A stretch of 18,698 nt of DNA from an uncultured Collinsella sp. (GCA_900550835.1 URTP01000023.1:1-18698), one strand, 5' to 3'. Positions 1-7,678 are shown, counted from the stretch's first letter. The notes: a model not told the origin generated them from the letters alone. A program made the numbers and translations.

Positions 1-765
1 GGCAACGATGCCGGTTTCGAGCCTGAAGCCGCCTCCGATGCCGTCGAACCCCTAACCTTTGAACAGGCTTGGGCCCAGGCCGAGGCCGACGAGGCGAAGG
101 CCGATGCCACGGCCACGCTCGGCGAGCCGGCTGATATGTCGATCTCGCCGGCAAAGACCCCACAGCCGCGCCATACCATCGACCCCGGCAGCACGGCATC
201 CTTCAGCATACTCGACGTGCCCGTGCAGGGTGCCCAGGCGCCCGCCCCCACCCATCGCCCCAACCTGGCTCGCGAGGAAGACGCGGGCCGTCGCTCTCCG
301 CTCGGCCCCATTCTCATCGCCTTTATGGCCGGCGTCATCGCTTGCTCGGCGATCGGCAGCATCTGGGGTCATGTCGAGCAGCAGCGCCAAGACGCCGCCA
401 AGGTCGAGATGTCCGTCGAACAATCGCTCAGCCGCACGCGCTCGGTGCATGTATCGGTCGAGGTCAAGGACGGCGCGACGTGGGATACCGCGCGCGGCGA
501 CAGCCAGATGCTCGTCCATATCGTGGGTCGCACGCTCAAGGGGCAAGCGATCGACGAGTACCAATACGTCAATTCCGAAGGTGACGGCATCGAGCTCAAG
601 CCCGGCGACTACGAGCTCACGGTCGATGAGCCGCCCGTCGCCACCGACGGCACGCGTTACCGTGCCTCAAAGCGCATGGTTCCGGTGAGTTTTAATTCAC
701 AGGCGCCCGATACGGTCGATAGCACGCCGCAGGGCGGGTTTGACCTTTACGCTATTGCTCAATAA
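1..765 (+). CDS. Membrane-anchored protein of unknown function, 5' end outside the window
   Basis: The frame is open from base 1 and ends at TAA 763-765, giving 254 visible residues; the true start lies upstream. The first ~95 visible residues are Ala/Glu/Asp/Pro-rich and look disordered. A single hydrophobic segment follows at visible residues ~102-122, after a basic-Pro stretch (GRRSP). The last ~130 residues look beta-rich, with alternating hydrophobics and a GDYELTV-type strand such as occurs in Ig-like or CnaB-like folds. The likely topology is a cytoplasmic disordered N-terminus, one membrane span and a small extracytoplasmic domain. No catalytic motif is visible and I do not recognise the family. 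An ATG at 136 lies inside the open frame, but nothing favours it as the start. The next gene begins 79 bp downstream with its own strong ribosome binding site. Confidence 0.7.
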   Translation, partial: GNDAGFEPEAASDAVEPLTFEQAWAQAEADEAKADATATLGEPADMSISPAKTPQPRHTIDPGSTASFSILDVPVQGAQAPAPTHRPNLAREEDAGRRSPLGPILIAFMAGVIACSAIGSIWGHVEQQRQDAAKVEMSVEQSLSRTRSVHVSVEVKDGATWDTARGDSQMLVHIVGRTLKGQAIDEYQYVNSEGDGIELKPGDYELTVDEPPVATDGTRYRASKRMVPVSFNSQAPDTVDSTPQGGFDLYAIAQ

Positions 766-844
766 CTGCACCTGTCGCTCAACCCCGCCGCCAAGAGTGG
801 GACAATAGCCCTCGACACCGTTGTTTACTATTGGAGGAAGTAGC

Positions 845-1738
845 ATGTCCACCGTCACTACCATCAAGCGCGGCGGCCTCACCGCGGCCATCGATTCCAT
901 GGGCGCCCAGCTCACGAGCCTTGCCCTCAACGGCAACGAGTATCTGTGGCAGGGCGACCCGGCCTTTTGGGGCAAGCATGCGCCTATCCTGTTCCCCATC
1001 GTGGGATCGCTGCGCAACAACATGGCGACATCTGCGGCCGGCACCTGCGAGATGCCGCGCCATGGACTCGCTCGCATCGTCGAGCACAAGTTGGTCGAGG
1101 TTTCGGAGGATGGCTCCTCGGTAACGTACGAGATCACTGACACGCCCGAGTTGCTCAAGGCGTTCCCGTTCCACTTTAAGCTCAACATGACCTATGCCCT
1201 GACCGGCGACGCCACGCTCACGCAGACCTTTGCCGTCACCAACACCGGCGACGTGGCCCTGCCGTTCTCGGTGGGCGGTCATCCTGCATTCAACGTGCCT
1301 GCCCCCGGTGCCGAAGACGAGGCGTTCGAGGATTACGAGCTGGCGTTTACCGAGGCTTGGACTAACGAGGCCCCCATCATCACGCCCGACGGTCTTATGA
1401 CGTTCGAGGGCAGCTACAAGGCTCCCGATAACTCGGACGTGCTGCCCATCACGCACCGCAGCTTCGATAACGATGCCATCATGTTCACCGATGTCCCGGG
1501 TTCCACGCTCACGCTGCGCGGCCGCAAGTCGGGCCACGGCGTCAAGATCGACTTTGAGGGCTTTAAGTACATCGGCGTGTGGTCTGCCGCCAACGACGCC
1601 CCGTTTGTGGCGCTCGAGCCCTGGACCGGCCACACCACCATGGACACCGAGGACGACGTCTTTGAGCACAAGGTCAACACCATTACCTTGGCACCGGGTG
1701 AGACGGACGTTCGCAGCTTTAGCGTTACCCTGCTCTAG
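845..1738 (+). CDS. Aldose 1-epimerase family protein (LacX-like)
   Basis: A 297-residue protein of the galactose mutarotase-like superfamily, LacX branch, which interconverts alpha and beta anomers of aldoses or sugar phosphates in the cytoplasm. Visible family signatures are an early GAQLTSL strand, the PRHG motif (His73), GGHPAF (His146) and LEPW (Glu258). The two histidines and the glutamate match the expected acid/base set, and the length is usual for LacX-type proteins. I chose ATG 845 because GGAGGA (833-838) lies 6 bp upstream; a TTG at 821 in the same frame would place that site inside the gene. A strong intrinsic terminator follows at 1810-1850, so the gene is probably monocistronic or the end of a unit. 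The natural sugar cannot be read from sequence, and no sugar operon surrounds it. Confidence 0.88.
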   Translation: MSTVTTIKRGGLTAAIDSMGAQLTSLALNGNEYLWQGDPAFWGKHAPILFPIVGSLRNNMATSAAGTCEMPRHGLARIVEHKLVEVSEDGSSVTYEITDTPELLKAFPFHFKLNMTYALTGDATLTQTFAVTNTGDVALPFSVGGHPAFNVPAPGAEDEAFEDYELAFTEAWTNEAPIITPDGLMTFEGSYKAPDNSDVLPITHRSFDNDAIMFTDVPGSTLTLRGRKSGHGVKIDFEGFKYIGVWSAANDAPFVALEPWTGHTTMDTEDDVFEHKVNTITLAPGETDVRSFSVTLL

Positions 1739-1809
1739 AGGTTCCGCCGTTCTAACGAACGACGGACCGGTCGACGCTGCGCGCCACCCAGAGCGACAAT
1801 TTGTCATTC

Positions 1810-1850
1810 AAAAGGCAAGGCATGACCAGAAGGTCTATGCCTTGCCTTTT
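1810..1850 (+). terminator. Rho-independent terminator after the LacX-like gene
   Basis: AAAAGGCAAGGCAT (1810-1823) pairs with ATGCCTTGCCTTTT (1837-1850). The stem extends inward through ACC/GGT with one bulged base to an AGAA loop. The A-tract and T-tract on either side mean it could work in both directions. Confidence 0.85.
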
Positions 1851-1853
1851 TCA

Positions 1854-1921
1854 TGCCAACTTGTTCGCTCTGGACGTCGCTCGCTGTCCGTCCTCTATCT
1901 GCGGTGTTGCCCTGGTTGGCA
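1854..1921. repeat. Inverted repeat opening the 1854-2126 repeat cluster
   Basis: TGCCAAC (1854-1860) is inverted as GTTGGCA (1915-1921). The interior holds a smaller GGAC/GTCC pair around 1872-1889. No reading frame with a ribosome binding site is visible. The right arm runs directly into the GGCACTT direct repeat, so the two probably belong to one composite element. Confidence 0.45.
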
Positions 1922-2053
1922 CTTAGGGACGTTCCTTTTCTGCCGGCACTTGGGGACAGTCCTTGTCAAGCGATTGGAATAGTCATTGGGGAATAGTCAT
2001 TGGGGGTACTCATTGGGGACGGGTACTCATTGGGGACGTACTTAAATGAGTGC
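1918..2053. repeat. REP-like direct repeats and short tandem GTACTCATTGGGG-type units
   Basis: GGCACTTAGGGAC (1918-1930) recurs as GGCACTTGGGGAC (1945-1957), offset by 27 bp. From 1980 four related units follow: TAGTCATTGGGG (1980-1991), TAGTCATTGGGGG (1994-2006), TACTCATTGGGGACGGG (2007-2023) and TACTCATTGGGGACGTAC (from 2024). The last unit can fold with AATGAGTGC (to ~2053). No coding signal is seen. The pattern is that of a degraded repetitive extragenic palindrome cluster; mobilisation by a Y1/RAYT-type transposase is known for such repeats, but none is encoded here. Confidence 0.6.
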
Positions 2054-2062
2054 TCGAAGAAT

Positions 2063-2126
2063 GAGAGTGGATAATCTCCCACTTTTGGCTCGTATGCGGG
2101 CTCAAAACGGGAGATTATCCACTCTC
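2063..2126. repeat. Long palindrome, half-site family GAGnGTGGATAATCTCCC
   Basis: The 18-bp arm GAGAGTGGATAATCTCCC (2063-2080) is perfectly inverted at 2109-2126. Pairing continues inward through CTTTTG/CAAAAC. The same half-site recurs five times at 17526-17668, so this is a dispersed family and not a local accident. There is no U-tract, so it is not a typical terminator. The remainder of the gap, 2127-2254, holds only a short GCCGA/TCGGC hairpin and the ribosome binding site of the next gene. Confidence 0.8.
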
Positions 2127-2254
2127 GTCTCGCCGAGGGTTTATCGGCTCGTTGGCTATGTTGCGCCTTCCATGCATGACAGCCGTCTCTTTTATGTTTC
2201 CTTTAGCCGTCGCTGCCTAGGATGGGAGTTAGTCGGCAGGAAGGGAGCGTCTAT

Positions 2255-3823
2255 ATGGACGACGCGAGCGAGCGTGCAATCGAAGAGGACATGCGCGATC
2301 AGTTCAACTACTTTGATGATGAGGACGAGGAATTGATTGATCGTCGCGAGCCGGCGTCGCTCGATGCCTTCGACCTTGTTGATGAAGAGCCCGACGAGGA
2401 CGAGGTCGAATCAGCGGAGCCCCCACAGTCTTCGCGCCTGGACTCGCTGCTTTCGAGAGCCCCTATGCACCACGGCGCTCGTGCCGGCGCGCTCCATATG
2501 AAAACTGACTGGCGCCAGATCGTGACGGCAGGCAATGAGCTTGCCGTCGATGCGCCGCTCACCGATAAATCATCCATCATCTGTCGCACCGGCATGCTTA
2601 TGCTGGCAAGCGGAACAGGTGCCTGGCGCGTGCGCGATACCATGAATCGTGTTGCTGCCGTACTCGGCGTCACGATTCACGTCGACCTGAGCCTTCTGTC
2701 GTTTGAGTGCACTTGCATCGAAGATGGCCACTGCTTTAACGAGGTTGTCAGCCTGCCCACAACGGGAGTCAATACCCATCGCATTTGGATGATGGAGAGT
2801 TTCCTCAAGGAAATCGAGACCTATGGTCGTCGCTTCACGGTACACGAGTATCACGAGATGCTCAGGACCGTTGAGAGCTCAAAGCCCGATTACTCTCCCT
2901 GGCAACAGGGCCTTGCGGCAGCCTGTGCTTGCGGCGCCTTCGTCTTTTTGCTCGGCGGCGGCCCTATCGAGATGGCCTGCGCATTCGTAGGTGCTGGTGT
3001 CGGCAACTTTGCTCGCTCTCATATTCTCAAGCAGGGTCTTGGCCAGTTTAGTGCGCTGACGACGGGCGTTGCGCTCGCTTGCGTTTCGTATCTGCTGGCA
3101 TTGCTCGGCCTTGGCCAGGTCGTACCGGGGGCAATGTCGCACCAAGAAGGCTATATCGGTGCCATGCTCTTTGTGATTCCCGGCTTTCCCCTCATTACGG
3201 CAGGCCTCGACATCGCTAAGCTCGATATGCGAAGCGGCATTGAACGTCTTTCGTATGCTGTGTCGATTATTGTGATGGCGACCCTCGTAGGTTGGATGGT
3301 TGCCGAATGTGTGGGGCTGGCGCCAGATGACTTCGCCCCGCTTGGTCTCTCACCGTTGGCTCTTACGCTCTTGCGCATACTGATGAGCTTTGTCGGTGTA
3401 TTTGGATTCTCGGTTATGTTCAACAGTCCGGTAAAGATGGCAGCGGCGGCAGGGCTCATCGGCGCCGTGTCTAATACCTTGCGCCTTACGCTCGTCGATG
3501 CGCCGACGATGCTTCCCTTCCTGGGCCTCAGCGCGGGAATGCCTCCCGAGGCGGCAGCGTTTATCGGCGCGCTGGTATCGGGGCTGCTGGCAAGCTTGGC
3601 CGAAGTCAAGCTCACCTACCCACGTATCGCCCTCACGGTGCCATCAATTGTCATTATGGTGCCGGGCCTGTATCTGTATCGCTCGATGTACTACATGTGC
3701 ACCTTCGATACGGTCAATATGCTCGGTTGGTTTGTGCGTGCAGTGCTCATCGTGGCGTTTTTGCCCGTTGGTCTGGGTGTGGCACGTACACTCACCGACC
3801 CTCGCTGGCGCCACACCAGCTAA
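2255..3823 (+). CDS. Threonine/serine exporter family membrane protein (ThrE-like)
   Basis: A 522-residue integral membrane protein of the ThrE family, which exports threonine/serine or related small solutes across the cytoplasmic membrane. Residues ~1-65 are a strongly acidic, probably disordered extension (runs of Asp/Glu at 19-29 and 41-51). Residues ~85-205 match the soluble ThrE front domain, with the usual RTGMLMLASGTGAWRVRDTM-like helix. About ten hydrophobic segments follow from ~218 to 510, in two modules as in fused ThrE proteins (front module to ~350, back module from ~365). ATG 2255 was chosen because AAGGGAG (2241-2247) sits 7 bp upstream; the in-frame ATG 2222 has no such site. 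The neighbours give no hint of substrate. Other family members export other solutes, so the amino-acid assignment is by family only. Confidence 0.85.
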   Translation: MDDASERAIEEDMRDQFNYFDDEDEELIDRREPASLDAFDLVDEEPDEDEVESAEPPQSSRLDSLLSRAPMHHGARAGALHMKTDWRQIVTAGNELAVDAPLTDKSSIICRTGMLMLASGTGAWRVRDTMNRVAAVLGVTIHVDLSLLSFECTCIEDGHCFNEVVSLPTTGVNTHRIWMMESFLKEIETYGRRFTVHEYHEMLRTVESSKPDYSPWQQGLAAACACGAFVFLLGGGPIEMACAFVGAGVGNFARSHILKQGLGQFSALTTGVALACVSYLLALLGLGQVVPGAMSHQEGYIGAMLFVIPGFPLITAGLDIAKLDMRSGIERLSYAVSIIVMATLVGWMVAECVGLAPDDFAPLGLSPLALTLLRILMSFVGVFGFSVMFNSPVKMAAAAGLIGAVSNTLRLTLVDAPTMLPFLGLSAGMPPEAAAFIGALVSGLLASLAEVKLTYPRIALTVPSIVIMVPGLYLYRSMYYMCTFDTVNMLGWFVRAVLIVAFLPVGLGVARTLTDPRWRHTS

Positions 3824-3856
3824 TTGGTGCACGGAAGACAGGTCACTTTGCACCAA
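3824..3856. repeat. Small inverted repeat just after the ThrE-like gene
   Basis: TTGGTGCA (3824-3831) is inverted as TGCACCAA (3849-3856) and begins right after the stop codon. It lacks a T-run, so termination is doubtful. It abuts the larger palindrome at 3860-3926 and may be part of the same insertion. Confidence 0.5.
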
Positions 3857-3859
3857 ATG

Positions 3860-3926
3860 AGTTGCGGTGAAATAGGGACCGAATTGCTGCTTAAAGGGTC
3901 AAAACAGTCCGTATTCCACCGCAACT
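3860..3926. repeat. Palindromic element with AGTTGCGGTG arms
   Basis: The arm AGTTGCGGTGAAATAGGGAC (3860-3879) is inverted at 3907-3926 with 18 of 20 positions matching. The 27-nt centre is rich in A and T. It differs in sequence from the other palindromes in the window. No coding potential is seen. Confidence 0.7.
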
Positions 3927-3978
3927 TATGGGGTCGGGGTGATTATCGGTGCCCTGCATCTTCATAAACTCAACGCTT

Positions 3979-4006
3979 ACGAAGCGCATGCGTTTCGTGC
4001 TAGGCT
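3979..4006 (+). promoter_or_regulatory. Possible promoter and operator of the DUF2798 gene
   Basis: The near-palindrome ACGAAGCGCATGCGTTTCGT (3979-3998, 18 of 20 symmetric) is followed at once by an extended -10-like TGCTAGGCT (3998-4006). No good -35 is visible. The layout suits a repressor site over a promoter, but this is inference. Confidence 0.3.
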
Positions 4007-4044
4007 GGTTTCACCACATAAGTAGTCGCAGACGCACGTACCAC

Positions 4045-4093
4045 GGGCGGGCGAGATGAAGTTCCAACAGCTCCATCTTGCCCGCCCATTTTT
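4045..4093 (+). terminator. Intrinsic terminator in the leader of the DUF2798 gene (attenuator-like)
   Basis: GGGCGGGCGAGATG (4045-4058) pairs with CATCTTGCCCGCCC (4074-4087), 14 bp with one G-T wobble, followed by A and five T (4089-4093). It lies 44 bp before the start codon of the next gene. It may terminate a short leader transcript and so control entry into the gene. A readable leader peptide is not evident. Confidence 0.65.
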
Positions 4094-4137
4094 GTTGCGT
4101 GGTGTTGCGGCGTAACACAGAAAGGATTTCGCCCTTT

Positions 4138-4731
4138 ATGCCTATCAACAAACGAGAGAGCCTGCTGTTCACCTTTATCATGTGCTTTTGCATGGTGCCC
4201 TGGATGAGCATCTACAACGTTGCCCTGCAGCATGGGGCCATCAACGGCGAGGTTGTTGCTGCCGCGTGGCTCGGCTTCCCCGTTGCCTACATTTTTGCCA
4301 TGTGCTGCGACTGGTTTGTTGCCAGCCCCCTTGCCAAGGGTTTCGCCTTTAAGTTCCTGGTCACGCCGGGCAAGAGCTCGCCGCTTGCCATGACGCTCGC
4401 CGTCAGCTCCTGCATGGTCGTTCCCATGGTCATCATCATGTCGCTCTACGGCGCGTGCGAAGGCCTGTTCCATATGCCCGGCGGCCCGCTTGCCAATTTG
4501 CAGACGCTGCCGATGATGTGGCTCGTCAACATTCCGCGCAACTTTATCATGGCTCTGCCTTGGAACCTGCTAGTGGCTGGTCCGGTTGCTCGCTTTGTCT
4601 TCCGCCGCGCCTTCCCCATGGGAACTGTCTTTGAAGAGCCGCACATGGAGCTCGTGCACATGCCGGGTGCTCCCATTGCCGATGCCGTCAATGACGTTGC
4701 CGAGAGCATGGATGCCGAGCCTGCCTGCTAG
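4138..4731 (+). CDS. DUF2798 family multi-pass membrane protein
   Basis: A 197-residue protein with four hydrophobic segments at ~8-28, 40-60, 83-105 and 128-150. The halves repeat a pattern: a lysine/arginine start, a hydrophobic helix with MxxP-type kinks, and a second helix ending in a W/L-V-A-xP turn followed by basic residues. This two-unit arrangement matches the DUF2798 family, whose function is not established. The C-terminal ~35 residues are acidic and probably cytoplasmic. The start is ATG 4138 behind AAAGGA (4121-4126, a longish 11-bp spacing); an in-frame ATG at 4078 falls inside the leader hairpin and is unlikely. The gene stands alone with its own terminator-bearing leader, which points to conditional expression. 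No substrate or partner can be inferred. Confidence 0.75.
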   Translation: MPINKRESLLFTFIMCFCMVPWMSIYNVALQHGAINGEVVAAAWLGFPVAYIFAMCCDWFVASPLAKGFAFKFLVTPGKSSPLAMTLAVSSCMVVPMVIIMSLYGACEGLFHMPGGPLANLQTLPMMWLVNIPRNFIMALPWNLLVAGPVARFVFRRAFPMGTVFEEPHMELVHMPGAPIADAVNDVAESMDAEPAC

Positions 4732-4825
4732 GCAACAGCCTCTAACCTAGAGCGTCCGCCGCACCTGGCAATTCCTTTTTTGTAGACGTTGTCGCGCGGC
4801 TACGGGCGGGAAAGGTCCCAACGGT

Positions 4826-4880
4826 TAACATATACTCCATATGGGTAAAGAGACCAAAGCGCCGCCACGAGTGGCGCTTT
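4826..4880 (+). promoter_or_regulatory. clpC upstream region: TATACT -10 candidate, small dyad and hairpin
   Basis: TATACT (4831-4836) is a good -10 but has no recognisable -35. It lies inside the dyad CATAT-ACTCC-ATATG. Downstream, AAAGCGCC (4856-4863) pairs with GGCGCTTT (4873-4880), a hairpin in the 5' leader without a clean T-run. I do not see the heptad tandem of a CtsR box or a clear ClgR palindrome. Confidence 0.3.
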
Positions 4881-4916
4881 GCGTTTGAAAAACTAGCTCG
4901 TCTAAGAGGAACTAGC

Positions 4917-7559
4917 ATGTTAGACCGTTTTACCGATCGCGCGCGCAAGGTCATGTCCATGGCCAAGCAAGAGGCGCTCGATCTGCACTCAAATAAGGTG
5001 GGCACCGAGCACCTGCTGCTTGCGCTCGCTAAGGAGGACGAGGGTATTGCCGCCGAGGCACTGCGCTCGCTCGATATCTCCTACGACGATATCATGGACA
5101 CCCTCAAGGAGGTCCAGACCACGGTGCCCGAGCCCAGCGAGGAGACCGAGGCGGCCAAGCTCGCCTTTACGCCGCTCGTCATTAGCGTGATGGAGCGTTC
5201 ATTCCGCGTGGCGCGTGAAAACAACCAGACCTACGTGTCGACCGAGCACTTGCTGATCGGCATCGTCGAAGAGGGCAACGGCATGGCCATGGACATCCTC
5301 ATGCGCCTGGGTGTGTCGTCCGCCTCCATCAAAAAGGCTATCGAGAAACTCACCGCCAAGGACCAGGATAAGAAGCGCCCGCTCGCTGGCGCCGGTGCTG
5401 GTCGTCCCGGTACGGGCCTGCCGTTCTTTAGCGGCTCGGATGCCTCCCAGCAAAAGGGGAGCGGCACCGATACGCTTAAGCAGTTCGCGACCAACCTTAC
5501 GCAGAAGGCGCGCGACGGCGAACTCGATCCGGTGATTGGTCGCGAAAAGGAAGTCCAGCGTATGATGGAAATTCTTTCGCGCCGCACCAAGAACAACCCA
5601 CTCATTCTGGGCGACCCCGGCGTGGGCAAGACGGCCATCGTCGAGGGTCTGGCTCAGCAGATTGCAGCCGGCAACGTGCCCGAGAACCTTATGAACCAGA
5701 ACATCTGGACGCTCGACTTGCCGGGCCTCGTGGCGGGCGCCAAGTACCGCGGTGAGTTTGAGGAGCGCCTCAAGAACGTAATCCAGGAGGCAACCGAAGC
5801 CGACGACGTCATCCTGTTTATCGACGAGATGCACACCATCATCGGTGCCGGTTCTGCCGAGGGCTCCATCGACGCGAGCTCCATGCTCAAGCCTGTGCTC
5901 GCGCGCGGTGCCTTCCAGATTATCGGCGCCACCACGGCCGAGGAATTCCGCAAGTACCTCACCAAGGACCCGGCCTTCGAGCGTCGCTTCCAGACCATTG
6001 ATGTCGAGGAGCCGAGCGTCGAGGACACGGTCAAGATCCTGACCGCGCTCAAGCCGCGCTACGAGGAGCACCACCACGTGCGTTACACGCAGGGTGCCAT
6101 CGAGGCCGCCGCGAACCTCTCCAACCGCTACATCCAGGATCGCTTCCTGCCCGATAAGGCCATCGACCTCATTGACGAGGCCGGTGCCCGCGCTCGCATC
6201 GCCGCCAACCGCGCGCCCGAGCCGGTGCGCGAGGCCGAGCATCGCATAGAGGAGCTCAAGGCCGCCGCGCAGGAGGCCACCGAGAGCGACGACATGAACA
6301 AGGCCGCCGAGATCACCGAGCAGCAGAAGGCTGCCGAGATTGAACTCGCCGAGGCCAAGGCTGCCTGGACCGCCGAGCTCGACGCCAGCCCGCTCACCAT
6401 CGATGTGAGTCAGATCGCCGATATCGTGTCCGTGACTTCGGGCGTGCCGGTATCCTCGCTTACCGAGAGCGAGAGCCGGCGCCTGCTGCAGACCGAAAGC
6501 GTGCTCAAGACGCGCATCATCGGTCAGGATGAGGCTGTCGAGGCCGTTGCCAAGGCCGTGCGCCGCAGCCGCTCGCCGCTCAAGGACCCGCGTCGCCCCG
6601 GCGGCAGCTTTATCTTCCTTGGTCCCACCGGCACGGGCAAGACCGAGCTTGCCAAGACGCTCGCCGAGTACCTCTTTGGCAGCAAGGACGCACTCATCAG
6701 CTTCGACATGTCCGAGTTCGGTAGCGAGTTCGAGGTCTCCAAGCTCATCGGCAGCCCTCCGGGTTACGTCGGTCACGATGAGGGCGGCCAGCTCACCAAG
6801 ACCGTTCGTCGCCACCCGTACTCGGTCGTGCTGTTCGACGAGATCGAGAAGGCGCACCCCGATATCTTCAACATCCTGCTGCAGGTGCTGGAAGAGGGTC
6901 GTCTGACCGATAGCCAGGGCAAGACGGTCGACTTCCGCAACACCGTGATCATCATGACGTCCAACGTGGGCGCCCGCGAGATTGCGCAGGATGCAAGCGT
7001 TGGCTTTGGCACCACCGGCGAGCAGGGCCTCACCTCGAGTGAGATCCGCGGCCGCGCCATGGGCGAGCTCAAGCGCCTGTTCCGCCCCGAGCTGCTCAAC
7101 CGCATCGACGACATCGTGGTGTTCCAGAAGCTCTCGGGCGAGAACCTGACCAAGATCGCTCACCTGCTGGTGGACGATCTGCGCCAGCGCCTGATTGCCA
7201 ACGGCATGAACATCAAGCTCACCGATGCGGCCTATGACAAGATCGTGGCCGAGGGCACCGACCTCACCAACGGTGCGCGTCCGCTGCGCCGTGCTATTCA
7301 AAAGCTCATCGAGGACCCGCTGTCCGAGGAGCTTCTGGCCGGCGAGTGGGGTGAGGGCGATACCGTCCTGTGCGACGTGGCCGATGGCAAGTTTGTCTTT
7401 AGCCATGGCACGGGCGAGATCCCGGCACCGCGTCCGGCGGGCACGCTCGGTGGCGATACCGCCCCGGCGGCACCGCACACCGGCAACGCCGCGCCCGTGA
7501 GCGGCGGCGTGACCTCGGGCCCCGGCGGTATGATGCAAGCCGGCTCTGGTGCGCTGTAG
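4917..7559 (+). CDS. clpC: ClpC, AAA+ unfoldase subunit of the Clp protease
   Basis: An 880-residue Hsp100 ATPase that unfolds substrates and feeds them to ClpP in the cytoplasm. In order: double ClpN repeat (~1-145) opening MLDRFTDRARKV; a linker; first AAA+ domain with Walker A GDPGVGKT (232-239), Walker B ILFIDE (299-304) and arginine pair R356-R357; a middle coiled coil (~430-485); second AAA+ domain with Walker A GPTGTGKT (569-576), Walker B VVLFDE (637-642) and sensor-2 GARPLRR (786-792). VGF at 695-697 matches the ClpP-docking loop. A Gly/Pro/Ala tail of ~45 residues ends the protein and is longer than in Bacillus ClpC. ATG 4917 has AAGAGGA 6 bp upstream. No mcsA, mcsB or ctsR lies next to it, so adaptors and regulator must be elsewhere or absent. 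Confidence 0.97.
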   Translation: MLDRFTDRARKVMSMAKQEALDLHSNKVGTEHLLLALAKEDEGIAAEALRSLDISYDDIMDTLKEVQTTVPEPSEETEAAKLAFTPLVISVMERSFRVARENNQTYVSTEHLLIGIVEEGNGMAMDILMRLGVSSASIKKAIEKLTAKDQDKKRPLAGAGAGRPGTGLPFFSGSDASQQKGSGTDTLKQFATNLTQKARDGELDPVIGREKEVQRMMEILSRRTKNNPLILGDPGVGKTAIVEGLAQQIAAGNVPENLMNQNIWTLDLPGLVAGAKYRGEFEERLKNVIQEATEADDVILFIDEMHTIIGAGSAEGSIDASSMLKPVLARGAFQIIGATTAEEFRKYLTKDPAFERRFQTIDVEEPSVEDTVKILTALKPRYEEHHHVRYTQGAIEAAANLSNRYIQDRFLPDKAIDLIDEAGARARIAANRAPEPVREAEHRIEELKAAAQEATESDDMNKAAEITEQQKAAEIELAEAKAAWTAELDASPLTIDVSQIADIVSVTSGVPVSSLTESESRRLLQTESVLKTRIIGQDEAVEAVAKAVRRSRSPLKDPRRPGGSFIFLGPTGTGKTELAKTLAEYLFGSKDALISFDMSEFGSEFEVSKLIGSPPGYVGHDEGGQLTKTVRRHPYSVVLFDEIEKAHPDIFNILLQVLEEGRLTDSQGKTVDFRNTVIIMTSNVGAREIAQDASVGFGTTGEQGLTSSEIRGRAMGELKRLFRPELLNRIDDIVVFQKLSGENLTKIAHLLVDDLRQRLIANGMNIKLTDAAYDKIVAEGTDLTNGARPLRRAIQKLIEDPLSEELLAGEWGEGDTVLCDVADGKFVFSHGTGEIPAPRPAGTLGGDTAPAAPHTGNAAPVSGGVTSGPGGMMQAGSGAL

Positions 7560-7584
7560 GGATTAAACATACCTTGTATAACGG

Positions 7585-7609
7585 GGGCGTTTCCGATAAG
7601 GAAGCGCCC
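7585..7609 (+). terminator. Probable terminator after clpC
   Basis: GGGCGTTTCC (7585-7594) pairs with GGAAGCGCCC (7600-7609) with one wobble around a GATAA loop. The following TCATTTCTATT is only moderately T-rich. Confidence 0.6.
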
Positions 7610-7641
7610 TCATTTCTATTGAAATGCGCTTCAATCTGCCG

Positions 7642-7678
7642 TGCTATACTAAAATCGAGATTTAGTATAGCAAAGGAG
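7642..7678 (+). promoter_or_regulatory. Autoregulatory operator-promoter and RBS of the toxin-antitoxin pair
   Basis: GCTATACTAAA (7643-7653) is perfectly inverted as TTTAGTATAGC (7661-7671). The left arm contains an extended -10, TGCTATACT (7642-7650); TTGAAA at 7619-7624 is a distant -35 candidate. AAAGGAG (7672-7678) lies 5 bp before ATG 7684. A dyad over the -10 fits binding by the ribbon-helix-helix antitoxin, the usual regulation of type II modules. Confidence 0.7.

Noticed and set aside
821..844. TTG start for the LacX-like gene
   Set aside because: It would place the good GGAGGA site inside the coding region; ATG 845 has correct spacing.
2063..2126. Replication origin from DnaA-box-like TTATCCAC
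   Set aside because: The matches lie only in repeat half-sites, lack the final A of the box, and no dnaA, dnaN or AT-rich unwinding region is nearby.
4740..4781. Terminator with six T after the DUF2798 gene
   Set aside because: The T-run at 4776-4781 is preceded only by a 3-bp GCC/GGC stem, too weak to support a terminator.
4815..4860. CtsR operator before clpC
   Set aside because: GGT-AAAG-type fragments occur, but not the tandem heptad AGTCAAA pattern, and no ctsR gene is adjacent.
4841..4888. A 15-codon leader peptide upstream of clpC
   Set aside because: It has no ribosome binding site and its codons are the two arms of the leader hairpin.
5199..7538. A 779-codon open frame on the minus strand across clpC
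   Set aside because: It mirrors the GC-rich third positions of clpC, has no family-like motifs, and the plus strand encodes an unmistakable ClpC.
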